Shown one piece after another: positions 1 to 8,936 of a stretch of 64,000 bases of DNA (position 1 is the first letter of the stretch; every line of letters begins with the position of its first letter). Where the stretch lies: contig PLZA01000069.1 in the NCBI GenBank assembly GCA_003153505.1, positions 18,183 to 82,182 on the forward strand, given 5' to 3'. The position numbers were made by a program, and so were the translations under genes. The notes beneath the pieces were generated by a model. It was not told the DNA's origin, ran no database searches, and saw only the letters and a program-made list of their open reading frames with translations. The DNA is from Candidatus Dormiibacterota bacterium. Its GTDB lineage: Bacteria > Chloroflexota > Dormibacteria > Aeolococcales > Aeolococcaceae.

Positions 1-1128
1 ACCGGCGTTCGCGTCATCCGCGCATTCGTGCGCTCCGACTCCGAGGAGCACCGGTTTGCGACGGCGAACGCCGATCTCACCGCCACCGCGCTGCGTGTCA
101 ACAGGATCTTTGTGCTCGCGATGCCGGCGCTCATGGGTGTCATGAACCTCTCGAGCGTCGCGGTGCTCTGGTTCGGCGGTCACCTGGTCGACAGCGGGAG
201 CATGCCGATCGGGAATCTCACCGCCTTCCTGGCGTACATCCTGCAGATCCTGTTGTCGGTGCTGATGGCCGTGATGATGGTGATCCTCGTCCCCCGCGCA
301 GAGGCGAGCGCCGAGCGCATCGAGGAAGTGATCCGCCTGCAATCGTCGATCGCGGATCCGGCTCACGCTACGGCGCCGGCACACCGCAAGGGGATCGTTG
401 AGTTTCGCGACGTGACCTTCGGGTACCCCCGAGGCGAGCAACCGGTGCTCCGCGAGCTGTCCTTCACGCTGCAGCCGGGCGAGACCACCGCCATCATCGG
501 CGGCACCGGCGCTGGCAAAACCACGCTGCTCCAACTCCTCCCACGATTCTTCGACGCCAGTTCGGGCGCTGTCCTCATCGATGGCGTCGACGTCCGAGAA
601 CGCACGCTTGAGAGTCTGTGGGCGGACATCGGTCTGGTTCCACAGCAGGCCTACTTGTTCAGCGGAACGGTGGCCACCAACCTCCGCTTTGCCACCGGGA
701 AGGCCACCGACGAAGAGCTCTGGAGCGCCCTCGATGTGGCTCAGGCCCGCGAGTTCGTCGCCTCGATGCCCGGAGGGCTCGATGCTCCGATCGACCAGGG
801 CGGGACCAACGTGTCCGGCGGCCAGCGCCAGCGCCTGGCAATCGCGCGCGCGCTCCTCAAGCGGCCGCTCATCTATCTCTTCGACGACTGCTTCTCGGCG
901 CTCGACGCCACCACGGACGCGCGGCTCCGCGCGGCGATGCTCGACCGGACACGTGGCAACACCGTGGTCATCGTCGCGCAGCGGGTGAGCACGATTCTCC
1001 AGGCCGACCGGATCATCGTCCTCGACGGCGGGCGGATCGTCGGCCTGGGCACCCACCAGGAGCTGCTGGCTTCGTGCTCCGCGTATCAGGAGATCGTCGA
1101 GTCGCAGCTCGGCGACGCAGCCGCATGA
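1..1128 (+). CDS. ABC exporter subunit A (5' truncated by window)
   Basis: C-terminal part of a type IV ABC exporter half-transporter: end of the membrane domain followed by a complete ATPase domain. The reading frame is open from base 1 (TGVRVIRAFVR, a typical exporter motif), so the start lies outside the window. Walker A GGTGAGKTT is near 499-525 and the signature VSGGQRQR is near 814-840. Walker B reads YLFDDCFSALD, so the usual catalytic Glu is Asp. This is the known pattern of one degenerate ATP site in heterodimeric exporters. The stop overlaps the next gene's start (ATGA), so the two are translated together and probably pair in the inner membrane. Substrate unknown (drug, lipid or peptide). 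Confidence 0.93.
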   Translation, partial: TGVRVIRAFVRSDSEEHRFATANADLTATALRVNRIFVLAMPALMGVMNLSSVAVLWFGGHLVDSGSMPIGNLTAFLAYILQILLSVLMAVMMVILVPRAEASAERIEEVIRLQSSIADPAHATAPAHRKGIVEFRDVTFGYPRGEQPVLRELSFTLQPGETTAIIGGTGAGKTTLLQLLPRFFDASSGAVLIDGVDVRERTLESLWADIGLVPQQAYLFSGTVATNLRFATGKATDEELWSALDVAQAREFVASMPGGLDAPIDQGGTNVSGGQRQRLAIARALLKRPLIYLFDDCFSALDATTDARLRAAMLDRTRGNTVVIVAQRVSTILQADRIIVLDGGRIVGLGTHQELLASCSAYQEIVESQLGDAAA

Positions 1129-3089
1129 TGGCGCACGGCCCGATGGGTGGACGCCCGGGCGGACCGTTCCGGGGGCCGGCCGGCCCGCCGCAGACCACGA
1201 GGCATCCAGGTCAGACGCTCCGTCAACTGGTGGGCCGTCTCCGTCCCGAGGTCCCGCGTATCACCCTGGCGGCAGTGCTCGCGTCGACGGGCATCGCCTT
1301 CACGGTGATCGCGCCACGGATCATCGGCAACGCGACCGACGTCATCTTCAACGGCGTCGTCGGCAAGACGCTGCCGGCGGGGATGAGCAAGGCGCAAGTG
1401 ATTGCTGGGCTCCGCCTCCAGGGCCGGGGACAGCTGAGCCAGCTCCTCTCCGGGATGAACGTGACCCCGGGGAAGGGCATCGACTTCTCTCAGCTCGGCG
1501 TGATCCTCGGCGTCGTCGCATTGCTCTATCTCCTCGGCGCCGCCTTCAGCTGGATGCAGGGCTATCTCATGGCAGGCGTTGCCCAACGCACGGTGTTCGC
1601 CATGCGCAGTGACGTCGAGGCGAAGCTTCGGCGCCTGCCCCTCCAATACTTCGATAGCCATCCACACGGTGACCTGTTGAGCCGGGTCACCAACGACATC
1701 GACAATGTGACCACAACACTCCAGCAGGGGCTCAGTCAGCTGCTCACCTCGGTGCTCACGGTCGTAGGTGTCCTGGCCATGATGGTCTGGATCAGCCCGC
1801 TGCTGGCAGTTATATCGCTCGTCACCGTGCCCCTCTCCATCGGGGTGACGCTGGTTATCGCTCGCCGCGCCCAGAAGCAGTTCGCCGCGCAGTGGGAATG
1901 GACCGGCACCGTCAACGCCCACGTCGAGCAGACCCACACGGGCCATGCCCTGGTTCAGGTCTACGGTCGAACGGACAGCACGATCGACGACTTCGACAGC
2001 AAGAACCAGAAGCTCTATGAGGCGAGCTTTCGAGCTCAATTCCTCTCCGGCACGATGCAACCGGCGATGCAGCTGCTGGCGAACCTCAACTACGTGGCCA
2101 TCGCAGTCATCGGCGGCTACCGGGTGGTGTCCGGCACGATGACCCTCGGCGACATCCAGGCGTTCATTCAGTACTCGCGCCAGTTCACGATGCCGATCAC
2201 GCAGATCGCCAGCCAGATGAATCTTCTCCAGTCGGGGCTAGCGTCGGCTGAACGCGTCTTCGAATTCCTCGCGGCCGACGAGGAGGAACCCGACGTTGCT
2301 GAGACGCAGCCCGCCTCGCCACCGGCCGGACACGTAACTCTCGAGCACGTGGCCTTCCGCTATGTGGCGGATACGCCGCTCATCCAGGACTTCAACCTCG
2401 ACGTGCGACCCGGCGAGACGGTTGCGATCGTGGGGCCGACCGGTGCCGGCAAGACGACCATCGTCAATCTGCTGATGCGCTTTTACCAGATCAACTCAGG
2501 ACACATCATCGTCGACGGCGTCGATATCAACCTGCTGCCCCGTGAGCACCTGCGCAGCATGTTCGGCATGGTGTTGCAGGACACGTGGTTGTTTGCGGGC
2601 AGCATCCGCGACAACATCGCCTACGGCAAGGAGGGCGCCACCATCGGGGACGTGGTCGCGGCAGCTAAGGCGGCTTACGTCGACCAGTTCGTGCGGACCC
2701 TCCCGGACGGCTATGACACCGTCCTGGATGAGGATGCGTCGAACATCTCCGCAGGGCAGCGGCAGTTGATCACCATCGCCCGGGCATTTCTCGCCAGGCC
2801 GGCGATCCTCATCCTGGACGAAGCAACGAGCAACGTCGACACCCGAACCGAGGTGCTGATTCAGGAGGCGATGGCGCGCCTCCGATCCGGCCGGACGAGC
2901 TTCGTCATCGCCCACCGCCTGTCGACAATCCGCAATGCCGACTCGATCGTGGTCATGGATGCCGGTCGGATTGTCGAGGTCGGCAGTCACACCGACCTGC
3001 TGGCGCGCCGCGGCTTCTACTACAACCTGTACTCGAGTCAGTTCTCCTCGACGCCCGGAGCCGACGCCGCCGTCATGCTTCCCATCTAG
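1125..3089 (+). CDS. ABC exporter subunit B (membrane + ATPase)
   Basis: Full-length half-transporter of 654 residues. A glycine- and proline-rich N-terminus is followed by a six-helix membrane domain and an ATPase domain in about the last 240 residues. Walker A GPTGAGKTT and Walker B ILILDEATS are canonical, with catalytic Glu. The signature motif is ISAGQ instead of LSGGQ. Together with the Asp in subunit A this gives one normal and one degenerate ATP site, as in TM287/288-type exporters. The membrane domain carries an insertion of about 60 residues (near residues 75-125) between the first two helices. ATG at 1125 overlaps the stop of subunit A; ATG at 1128 is an equally placed alternative. 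Confidence 0.93.
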   Translation: MMAHGPMGGRPGGPFRGPAGPPQTTRHPGQTLRQLVGRLRPEVPRITLAAVLASTGIAFTVIAPRIIGNATDVIFNGVVGKTLPAGMSKAQVIAGLRLQGRGQLSQLLSGMNVTPGKGIDFSQLGVILGVVALLYLLGAAFSWMQGYLMAGVAQRTVFAMRSDVEAKLRRLPLQYFDSHPHGDLLSRVTNDIDNVTTTLQQGLSQLLTSVLTVVGVLAMMVWISPLLAVISLVTVPLSIGVTLVIARRAQKQFAAQWEWTGTVNAHVEQTHTGHALVQVYGRTDSTIDDFDSKNQKLYEASFRAQFLSGTMQPAMQLLANLNYVAIAVIGGYRVVSGTMTLGDIQAFIQYSRQFTMPITQIASQMNLLQSGLASAERVFEFLAADEEEPDVAETQPASPPAGHVTLEHVAFRYVADTPLIQDFNLDVRPGETVAIVGPTGAGKTTIVNLLMRFYQINSGHIIVDGVDINLLPREHLRSMFGMVLQDTWLFAGSIRDNIAYGKEGATIGDVVAAAKAAYVDQFVRTLPDGYDTVLDEDASNISAGQRQLITIARAFLARPAILILDEATSNVDTRTEVLIQEAMARLRSGRTSFVIAHRLSTIRNADSIVVMDAGRIVEVGSHTDLLARRGFYYNLYSSQFSSTPGADAAVMLPI

Positions 3090-3134
3090 TTCTCGTTCAC
3101 ACAGCCGCGAGTGGCTGGAGTCCTGGTATCCAGG

Positions 3135-3530
3135 TCACGACGGCATGTGCGCTCCACCGATGGTCAAGAGCACGGCACTCTCGTCGACGCCCGTCACGTG
3201 ATGCGGCGTGCCAGCCGCAACGGTCAGCAGGCGGCCGGGCATCAACGCGACCACGCGGTCGGCCACCTTGAATTCCACGTGGCCGTGGACTCCCTGCACG
3301 GTGATTGCCCATTCAGCGTGGTGCTCGTGCATCTGCCCCCCGGCTTTGAAGGCGATCAGCACCACGCGCACGCCAGGTTGCTTGGCGATCGTCTTGGCGG
3401 CGTGGTCGGCCGCTTGGTACGAGTCACTGGCCCGAAGGGCCGCTAGTTCTGTGGCCAGGTCGACCTCGACCAGCGAATCAGCGACATGGTGAGCCTGCGC
3501 TCTTGGTGTCTCGCTACTGTCCGTTCCCAC
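3135..3530 (-). CDS. small cupin-domain protein
   Basis: 131-residue single-domain cupin. The metal-binding pattern is visible as MHEHHAEW in the first motif and GTPHHV in the second, so a metal ion is likely bound. GTG at 3530 was chosen because AGGAG stands 8 bases before it; the frame is open further upstream but runs into the SDR gene. It lies 38 bases after the SDR gene on the same strand and probably ends the pterin-type operon that begins at 6573. Possible roles are a small dioxygenase, isomerase or sensor of a pathway product; sequence alone does not decide. Confidence 0.8.
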   Translation of the reverse strand: MGTDSSETPRAQAHHVADSLVEVDLATELAALRASDSYQAADHAAKTIAKQPGVRVVLIAFKAGGQMHEHHAEWAITVQGVHGHVEFKVADRVVALMPGRLLTVAAGTPHHVTGVDESAVLLTIGGAHMPS

Positions 3531-3568
3531 GGTGAAGTCTCCTGTGTTGAGCTCGCGGCCTCTTGTCG

Positions 3569-4294
3569 TCAAACATTCGAGAAGAGGGGAACATTGGCGC
3601 CGCTGGCGATGCTGAAGGGGCTGTCGAGCAAGGTGACGATCATCGCCGCAACCTGAGCAGCGGTCACCCCCGCGCGGAGCGACGGATTGGCTCGGCGGAG
3701 CATGTCGGTGTCCACGGCGCCGGGACTCAGAGAGACAGCCGTTACGCCGCACGACTTGCCCTCGACGGCGATCGCCTCCGTCAGCCCGATCACGCCGTAT
3801 TTCGTCGTGTTGTACGCGGCAAGGCCGGGAAACTTCTCGGTCGCGTATACGCCTGACAGTGAAGCGATGTTGACGATGCGTCCCCCGTCGGCGTTCCGCA
3901 TCATCGTGAAAGCGGCGCGGCAACAGTTGAAGACGCCGGTAAGGTTGACGCTCATCGTGTACTCCCACGACGCGAGGCTGATCTCATCGAAGGGCTCGCG
4001 CTCCAACGTGGCGGCAGCGCATACCAGGGCCGCGGGAGGTCCGATGTCGTTGGCGATGCTGAATAACTCGTTGACCGCGCCCGCGTCGCTGACATCGGTG
4101 GGCACGGCGGTTGCCTGACCGCCGGAGTCGCGAATCGATGCCACGGTTGCGTCGAGGCCGGCGACCCCTCTGGCGGCAACGATCGCGTGCGCACCTTCGC
4201 GTGCGATCGCTTCGGCGGTCGCTCGTCCGATCCCGCGGCTCGCGCCGGTGATGACGGCGACCCGACCTGCGAGCCAGTGTTCGCGCTCAGCCAC
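3569..4294 (-). CDS. short-chain dehydrogenase/reductase
   Basis: 241-residue classical SDR. The nucleotide-binding motif TGASRGIG is at about residues 16-23, the catalytic Ser is in NIASLSG and the catalytic pair is in YNTTK. It reduces or oxidises a carbonyl/alcohol using NAD(P)H. The GTG at 4294 overlaps the glycosyltransferase stop by 8 bases, which favours it; ATG at 4327 would add 11 residues. In an operon with a QueD-type pterin synthase, an SDR could act like sepiapterin reductase on a pterin side chain. That role is inferred from context only. Confidence 0.88.
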   Translation of the reverse strand: MAEREHWLAGRVAVITGASRGIGRATAEAIAREGAHAIVAARGVAGLDATVASIRDSGGQATAVPTDVSDAGAVNELFSIANDIGPPAALVCAAATLEREPFDEISLASWEYTMSVNLTGVFNCCRAAFTMMRNADGGRIVNIASLSGVYATEKFPGLAAYNTTKYGVIGLTEAIAVEGKSCGVTAVSLSPGAVDTDMLRRANPSLRAGVTAAQVAAMIVTLLDSPFSIASGANVPLFSNV

Positions 4295-5378
4295 GTGCAG
4301 CCACAGCCCCCGGACGGCGCATGCCATGGTAGACGCGCTCGTGTGCGTCGAGCACCGATTCGATGTCGAGGTGCGCCTCGGCGTGTCTCCGACAGGCGGT
4401 GCGCTCGATGTGGTCGAGGTGGCCGAGCGCCGCAGCCGCGGCGGCAATATCGCCTGGAGCCACAAGGAACCCGGTGACGCCGTCGAGTACGACATCCTCG
4501 AGTCCACCGCGCCGGAACGCGACCACCGGGGTTGCGCACGCCTGCGCTTCGGCGGCAACCAAACCGAACGGCTCGTCCCAGCCCACAGGACAGAGCACTG
4601 CCGCCGCACCGGCGATGACGCCCCAGAGCACGGGCCTGGCAATCGCCGGGTGGACGGTGACCCCGGGCTGGCCGCCTGCGCTCTTCACCTCCCGTTCAGC
4701 GTAGCCGTCGTCGTAGGCGTCTCCGTACAGGTCGATCGACATTCCGGCGCGGCGGGCAACCGCGATCGCCTCGGCAGCACCCTTCTCAGGGCTGAAGCGG
4801 CCCGCGAATACAACGCCGGATCCTGGCGTGGCAGACCACGTGATTCTCGCGGTGGGGACGCCTACTGGCAGCACGAGGTCGATGTTGACGAGCCCTTGCC
4901 ACGCCTGCGCTTGCGCCCTCGAGACCGTGGCAATCAACGGTGGATTGATCGCTTGTGATGCGTCGTGAAGCGCGTGCACCACAGACGCCTCGGGAGGAAG
5001 GTGCATTGTGTGGATCACGGGTGCGTCAACCCCGACCGCACCCCGAATCGCAGGCGCGTCGAATGCGTGACTGTGGACGACATCGTAGGAGCGCTCACCG
5101 ACTGCGCCGAAGACGCGAGCGTAAGCGGCCTCGAACACCGAATCGTCGACGGGCGGGATCGCGCCGGCATGGTAGAGGAATTCCTGCAACGTTGACGCCT
5201 CAACTCCCACATCGACACAGCGGATGTCGTCGATCTCCGATCCCGACGCGGCGAAGACATCGACCTCGTGGCCGCGCCGAGCCAGTCCCGCAGCGAGGTC
5301 TGCCAGAAATGCCTGGGCCCCGCCGCACTGGGGCTCGCGAATCGGCGACACAAGCGAGGCGATCAGCGCCAGCCTCAA
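4287..5378 (-). CDS. GT4-family glycosyltransferase
   Basis: 363-residue retaining glycosyltransferase with GT-B fold. The N-terminal acceptor domain begins LALIASLVSP; the C-terminal donor domain has GRFSPEKG and the nucleotide-sugar motif EPFGLVAAEAQACATPVV (E-x7-E). It transfers a sugar from an activated donor to an unknown acceptor. TTG at 5378 overlaps the methyltransferase stop as TTGA and gives the expected N-terminus at the first beta strand; no ATG is available there. The tight operon with pterin synthase, methyltransferase and SDR suggests a small-molecule acceptor, perhaps a pterin, rather than cell-wall polymer. Confidence 0.88.
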   Translation of the reverse strand: MRLALIASLVSPIREPQCGGAQAFLADLAAGLARRGHEVDVFAASGSEIDDIRCVDVGVEASTLQEFLYHAGAIPPVDDSVFEAAYARVFGAVGERSYDVVHSHAFDAPAIRGAVGVDAPVIHTMHLPPEASVVHALHDASQAINPPLIATVSRAQAQAWQGLVNIDLVLPVGVPTARITWSATPGSGVVFAGRFSPEKGAAEAIAVARRAGMSIDLYGDAYDDGYAEREVKSAGGQPGVTVHPAIARPVLWGVIAGAAAVLCPVGWDEPFGLVAAEAQACATPVVAFRRGGLEDVVLDGVTGFLVAPGDIAAAAAALGHLDHIERTACRRHAEAHLDIESVLDAHERVYHGMRRPGAVAARG

Positions 5379-6145
5379 TTGCGGTTCTTCTTCTTGAATG
5401 CGAGGTCGCGGGGTGGATTGACGCCGAGCACGTCGTACTCGACTCGCGCCGTGCTGCGAGCTCGGACCTCGGCTGCGGCGTGCGGGTAGAAGATCTCGGT
5501 CATCTCGATCGCTTCCGCGGTGTCTCGGAACTCCATCCACATCTGGCCCGGAAAACTCAGATGCGTGAATCCGTGAGCGCTCAGCCAGTCGAGGTGATTC
5601 GGCCAGACGACCGCCATCACCCCTCCGGGCGCGCACACCCGCTCCATCTCGACCAGGCCGGTATCTCCGCCGTGGGCGGTATCGCGATCGAGCGCCGCGC
5701 AGGTCACCACGAGGTCGGCCGAAGCGTCAGGTGCCGGCAGCGCGTCGAAGAAGCCGTCGACGATGTCGACTCCTCCCACCGCCCGGCGGGAGAGCGCGGC
5801 GGTGAGCAGCTCGCGCATCGGCCGCGCCGGCTCCACCGCCACCAGTCGCCCACACCGCGTCACCAGATGGGTGGTGAGACGACCGCTGCCGGCTCCCACC
5901 TCGACCACTCGATCGACGCAGGGGAGCCACTCGAGGACCGCGGGATGAATGCGCTCGGCTGCGACCAGACGGTCATACAGGTCGGGTTCGAGCCGGTAGA
6001 GCAGCTCGAAGGCAAGCGATCGGTCGATGCGCGGAGCAGGAGTCCCGCCGGGGAGGAATCGGGCTCTCTCGGCGGACGAAAAGACGCGCAGGTCCTCGGT
6101 GCTGTAGCGTCGCGTCAGCTCAGTGTTTCGGCTCGTCGTTCCCAT
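5375..6145 (-). CDS. class I SAM-dependent methyltransferase
   Basis: 256-residue methyltransferase with Rossmann motif I as VVEVGAGSGRLT, the acidic strand-2 end in VAVEPA and the post-motif APGGVMAVVWPNH. The C-terminus is lysine-rich (FKKKNRN). ATG at 6145 lies 5 bases after the QueD-type stop codon; the frame is open upstream but would overlap that gene. It is the second gene of the five-gene minus-strand operon 6573-3135. The methyl acceptor cannot be told from the sequence; a pathway intermediate made by its neighbours is the simplest guess. Confidence 0.85.
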   Translation of the reverse strand: MGTTSRNTELTRRYSTEDLRVFSSAERARFLPGGTPAPRIDRSLAFELLYRLEPDLYDRLVAAERIHPAVLEWLPCVDRVVEVGAGSGRLTTHLVTRCGRLVAVEPARPMRELLTAALSRRAVGGVDIVDGFFDALPAPDASADLVVTCAALDRDTAHGGDTGLVEMERVCAPGGVMAVVWPNHLDWLSAHGFTHLSFPGQMWMEFRDTAEAIEMTEIFYPHAAAEVRARSTARVEYDVLGVNPPRDLAFKKKNRN

Positions 6146-6150
6146 CTGAG

Positions 6151-6573
6151 TCACTCGCCGCGGCTGCATTCCGCCCAGTTCTTCTCTGTTTCCCACAATC
6201 GGACGCTATGCAGCACGCCGCTCGGGATGTGCGGCCGGAGCCGTTCGAAGAACACGATCGCAAGGGTTTCCACTGTGGGAATCCGGCCCTCGAGCCAGGG
6301 AACGTCTGTGTTGAGATTGTGGTGATCGACGTGCTGGATCACCTCGGTCTTGATGAGATCGGCGAGTTGCTTGAGGTCGACGACGTAGCCCGATGCGCCG
6401 TCCATCTCGCCGGTGACGATCACCTCGATCTGATATCGGTGGCCGTGCAGGTTGACGCACTTGCCGTAGCGGGCACGGTTCTCCTCCGCGGAGAGCTTCG
6501 GATCGCACAGCTGGTGCGCAGCATCGAAGGACTCACGCCGGCAGACGCGCAGGACGGGACTCGCGGAGCTCAT
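6151..6573 (-). CDS. queD: 6-carboxytetrahydropterin/6-pyruvoyltetrahydropterin synthase family (QueD-like)
   Basis: 140-residue T-fold enzyme acting on dihydroneopterin triphosphate. Zinc ligands are visible in FDAAHQL and in NLHGH. The catalytic Cys is in KCVNLHGH, the C-x3-H-G-H spacing typical of QueD-type enzymes, and DHHNLN plus PTVETL supply the remaining active-site residues. ATG at 6573 is used; GTG at 6579 is possible. It heads an operon with methyltransferase, glycosyltransferase, SDR and cupin, and no other queuosine gene (queC, queE, queF) is nearby. A role in a modified pterin rather than in queuosine is therefore plausible. Family assignment is firm; pathway is inferred. Confidence 0.88.
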   Translation of the reverse strand: MSSASPVLRVCRRESFDAAHQLCDPKLSAEENRARYGKCVNLHGHRYQIEVIVTGEMDGASGYVVDLKQLADLIKTEVIQHVDHHNLNTDVPWLEGRIPTVETLAIVFFERLRPHIPSGVLHSVRLWETEKNWAECSRGE

Positions 6574-6771
6574 CGCCACGTCAAGATTGGCAGGTCGGCC
6601 CGGGGCAGGGAAGCGGTGGATGGTCGGCTCAGCGCGCGGCGATGGTCAGCGAGGCACGATATAGCGGCGGTTGCTGCAATTGGGGCGTTCGCCTGGATCT
6701 ACTGCCATTCGCGTGGCAACCCACTTCACGAAGGGCGAGAGTGCTCCCGGTGACGACCACACGCTTCGCCG
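6574..6771. other. intergenic region with no recognised gene
   Basis: About 200 bases between the QueD-like operon start and a short minus-strand reading frame. It should contain the promoter of the minus-strand operon. I see no convincing -35/-10 pair, operator or hairpin. Confidence 0.4.
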
Positions 6772-7053
6772 CTAGGGACTGACCAGCGTCACCTGGACAA
6801 CGGTCGCGCTCTCGACGAGATTGCCCCCTGCGGATCTGATTGTGAATGTGAGGTTGTACCAGCCGGCTGGCAGATCGAGCGGGAGGACGATGCCGCTGAC
6901 TGGGTCGCCAGGCGTTCGGTCGGTGACGGCTATCGGTGACGCGGCGAGAGCACGTGCATGGGAGCCGCCCGCCTTCAATATGGCGACGCTCGCATAGGGG
7001 CCCGACAGGACCGCGCTCAGCTTGATGGGGACCCCCGTTGCATCGGATGTCAT
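6772..7053 (-). pseudogene. small open frame, possibly the tail of a lost exported protein
   Basis: 93 residues from ATG 7053, with alternating hydrophobic stretches (IVLPLDLPAGWYNLTF, SATVVQVTLVSP) suggesting a beta-sandwich end domain. The frame stays open and protein-like upstream (about 7054-7190) without a usable start before it meets the divergent gene at 7269. It therefore looks like the C-terminal remnant of a larger surface or secreted protein. No family recognised. It may also be a small intact gene. Confidence 0.35.
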
Positions 7054-7268
7054 GCCGGCGCTCGCGGCGATCCAGTGCAAGGTGGCGCCGACGGGCGGCG
7101 CGGCCCGATCAGGCGATGTCCTGCCGCCGATGCTCCACGCCGGCAGTTTCAGCAGATTGGTGGCCCGTGAAATCGCCGCCTTCCTTGCCCACGGGTAAGC
7201 GTTTCGTCCCAGCGGTAAAGCGTAAACTCGGCTCGGAAGGACTACCAATCTCGAAGGAGGGGGCAGCC

Positions 7269-8435
7269 GTGAATCCAGGACGTGTGCTGCGACCTCGAAG
7301 CTATGCGATTGCGGGAGCCATCGCTGCGGCTGCGCTTGGGGCGCAGATGACAGTCGCACTCGCTGCCCCCGAGATGTGGATGATCGTCCCACCGCCCAAC
7401 CCAGCCGCGACGCTCGCCACCCTCGCGTCGGTTTCGTGTCCTGACTCCACGTCGTGCTTCGCCGTCGGTGATAGGTTCGCCCACGGCAAGGATCGCCCGC
7501 TCGTGGAGCGCTGGGATGGCACTGCCTGGTCAGTGGTGGCGGCGCCCGATCTTGCGGTGATGGGTTCACTTGGCGCGGTGTCCTGCGTGAGTTCCCGATC
7601 CTGCATGGCTGTGGGCGACAGCTTCGCGCCGACCGGTGGGCTCGCACGCACCCTCATCGCCCACTGGGACGGCGGATCCTGGTCGCGGATCGCGAGTCCG
7701 ACGCCCGGACAAGGCGCGATGCTCGCGGGTGTGTCGTGTGTCGATACTTCGAACTGCGCCGCCGTCGGCGAGTTGACCTCCGCATCTGGGATCCAACGCA
7801 CGCTCGTCGAACGATGGAATGGCAGTACGTGGTCAGTCATTGCCAGTCCCAATCCATCCGGCGTCGGGAGCTCGCTCAGCAGCGTGTCGTGCTCGACCGC
7901 CTCAGCATGTTTTGCGGTCGGTGAGCATGAGCCATCGCAGCAGACTGGGCGAACCCTGGTTGAAGAGTGGAATGGGGCGTCGTGGACCGTCGTGCCCAGC
8001 CCCAACGTGTCTTCGTCGTCGGTGAGCAAGCTCGGCGGTGTCGTGTGCACCGCACCGAACGCCTGTGCCGCGGTGGGCTCATACCTTGGCGCGCAGGGCT
8101 CAACAACCCTGGCCGAGACGTGGAGTGGTACCTCGTGGCGCGTGGTGCCGAGCGCCAACGTTGCGGGGAACGGCAGTCTGTTCAGCGTGTCGTGTGCGAG
8201 CGCGAATGACTGCGTCGCTGTCGGCGTGCACGCTCGCAGTACCGGCGTGAACGCCACCCTCATTGAGCAATGGCAGGGGACCAGGTGGACGACGGTCAGC
8301 CATCCGAATCCGACACCCTCGAAGGGTGCCAGCCTGCTTGGGGTCGATTGCCGAGTCCGAGCGACGTGTGTCGCCGTGGGGGACAATGCGCCAACGGCCT
8401 CGACCGAGTCCACACTGGTTGAGCAACGACAGTAA
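7269..8435 (+). CDS. secreted seven-repeat beta-propeller-like protein
   Basis: 388 residues with an N-terminal signal peptide (about residues 1-33, ending VALAA). Seven tandem units of about 50 residues follow, each with a V-S-C...C-x-A-V-G segment and then T-L-x-E-x-W-x-G-x-x-W-S-V-x-x-S-P-N-P. The last unit stops after TLVEQRQ. The mature N-terminus MWMIVPPPNP supplies the missing W...SPNP strand, the velcro closure expected of a seven-bladed propeller. The paired cysteines in each unit probably form disulfides outside the cell. GTG 7269 follows GGAGGGGG with 5-base spacing. Likely a surface binding protein; ligand unknown. A paralogue lies at 11992-13170. Confidence 0.75.
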   Translation: MNPGRVLRPRSYAIAGAIAAAALGAQMTVALAAPEMWMIVPPPNPAATLATLASVSCPDSTSCFAVGDRFAHGKDRPLVERWDGTAWSVVAAPDLAVMGSLGAVSCVSSRSCMAVGDSFAPTGGLARTLIAHWDGGSWSRIASPTPGQGAMLAGVSCVDTSNCAAVGELTSASGIQRTLVERWNGSTWSVIASPNPSGVGSSLSSVSCSTASACFAVGEHEPSQQTGRTLVEEWNGASWTVVPSPNVSSSSVSKLGGVVCTAPNACAAVGSYLGAQGSTTLAETWSGTSWRVVPSANVAGNGSLFSVSCASANDCVAVGVHARSTGVNATLIEQWQGTRWTTVSHPNPTPSKGASLLGVDCRVRATCVAVGDNAPTASTESTLVEQRQ

Positions 8436-8778
8436 CCTGACCCCTTGCCCCCAATTTTTGAATCGTGAATCGATTGGACTCGGGTCCGTGTTCCGGTGCC
8501 ACGTGGAACTCGACCCGATAGAGGACCGTGTCGTGGCTGATCGGTCCCGCATGAGCCGCCCGTTTGCGGAGCGACTCTCGATCAGGTTCACCCGCTCGAC
8601 GCACGTCTGCCGTGCTGATCGCGTAGAAGGGGATCAGGTCGAACAAGTCGACTTGAATGCGGGCGCCGCGGACGGCATATACGCCGCCGACCCGCACTTG
8701 TGGCCGCTGCCAAAGGCGAAACGAGACGGTGATCTCGCCTGCGATCACTTTGTCGCGTAGCTCGCGGCTGAACTCCAT
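8296..8778 (-). CDS. ASCH-domain protein with unusual C-terminus
   Basis: 160 residues from ATG 8778. About the first 105 residues (MEFSRELRDKV, RLWQRPQVRVGG, RRAGEPDRESL, YRVEFHV) match the ASCH/PUA-like fold of a common bacterial family thought to bind RNA or nucleotides. After FHVAPEHG the sequence no longer looks like the family and runs 140 bases antisense into the end of the propeller gene before reaching a stop. The original 3' end may have been replaced at a recombination point near 8450. The N-terminal half is convincing; whether the protein is functional is not. Confidence 0.6.
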   Translation of the reverse strand: MEFSRELRDKVIAGEITVSFRLWQRPQVRVGGVYAVRGARIQVDLFDLIPFYAISTADVRRAGEPDRESLRKRAAHAGPISHDTVLYRVEFHVAPEHGPESNRFTIQKLGARGQVTVVAQPVWTRSRPLAHCPPRRHTSLGLGNRPQAGWHPSRVSDSDG

Positions 8779-8936
8779 CGCCTCTTGTTCTATACCATCG
8801 TCATCGCACGGGGGCCGGACATCGGACCACGTCGAATGGCTCGACGGGCCCTCGTTCCTTGTCGAGCGTTGGCCCGTCAACCGCCCGAGGCCCCCAATGG
8901 CATCGCGATCATCGGCCTCGGGGACGAGCCAGACCG

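Noticed and set aside
1086..2060. Long minus-strand frame opposite the ABC exporter
   Set aside because: Antisense to a well-supported gene, low-complexity composition and no family resemblance.
5375..6325. Long plus-strand frames opposite the glycosyltransferase and methyltransferase
   Set aside because: Arg/Pro/His-rich shadow translation of GC-rich coding DNA.
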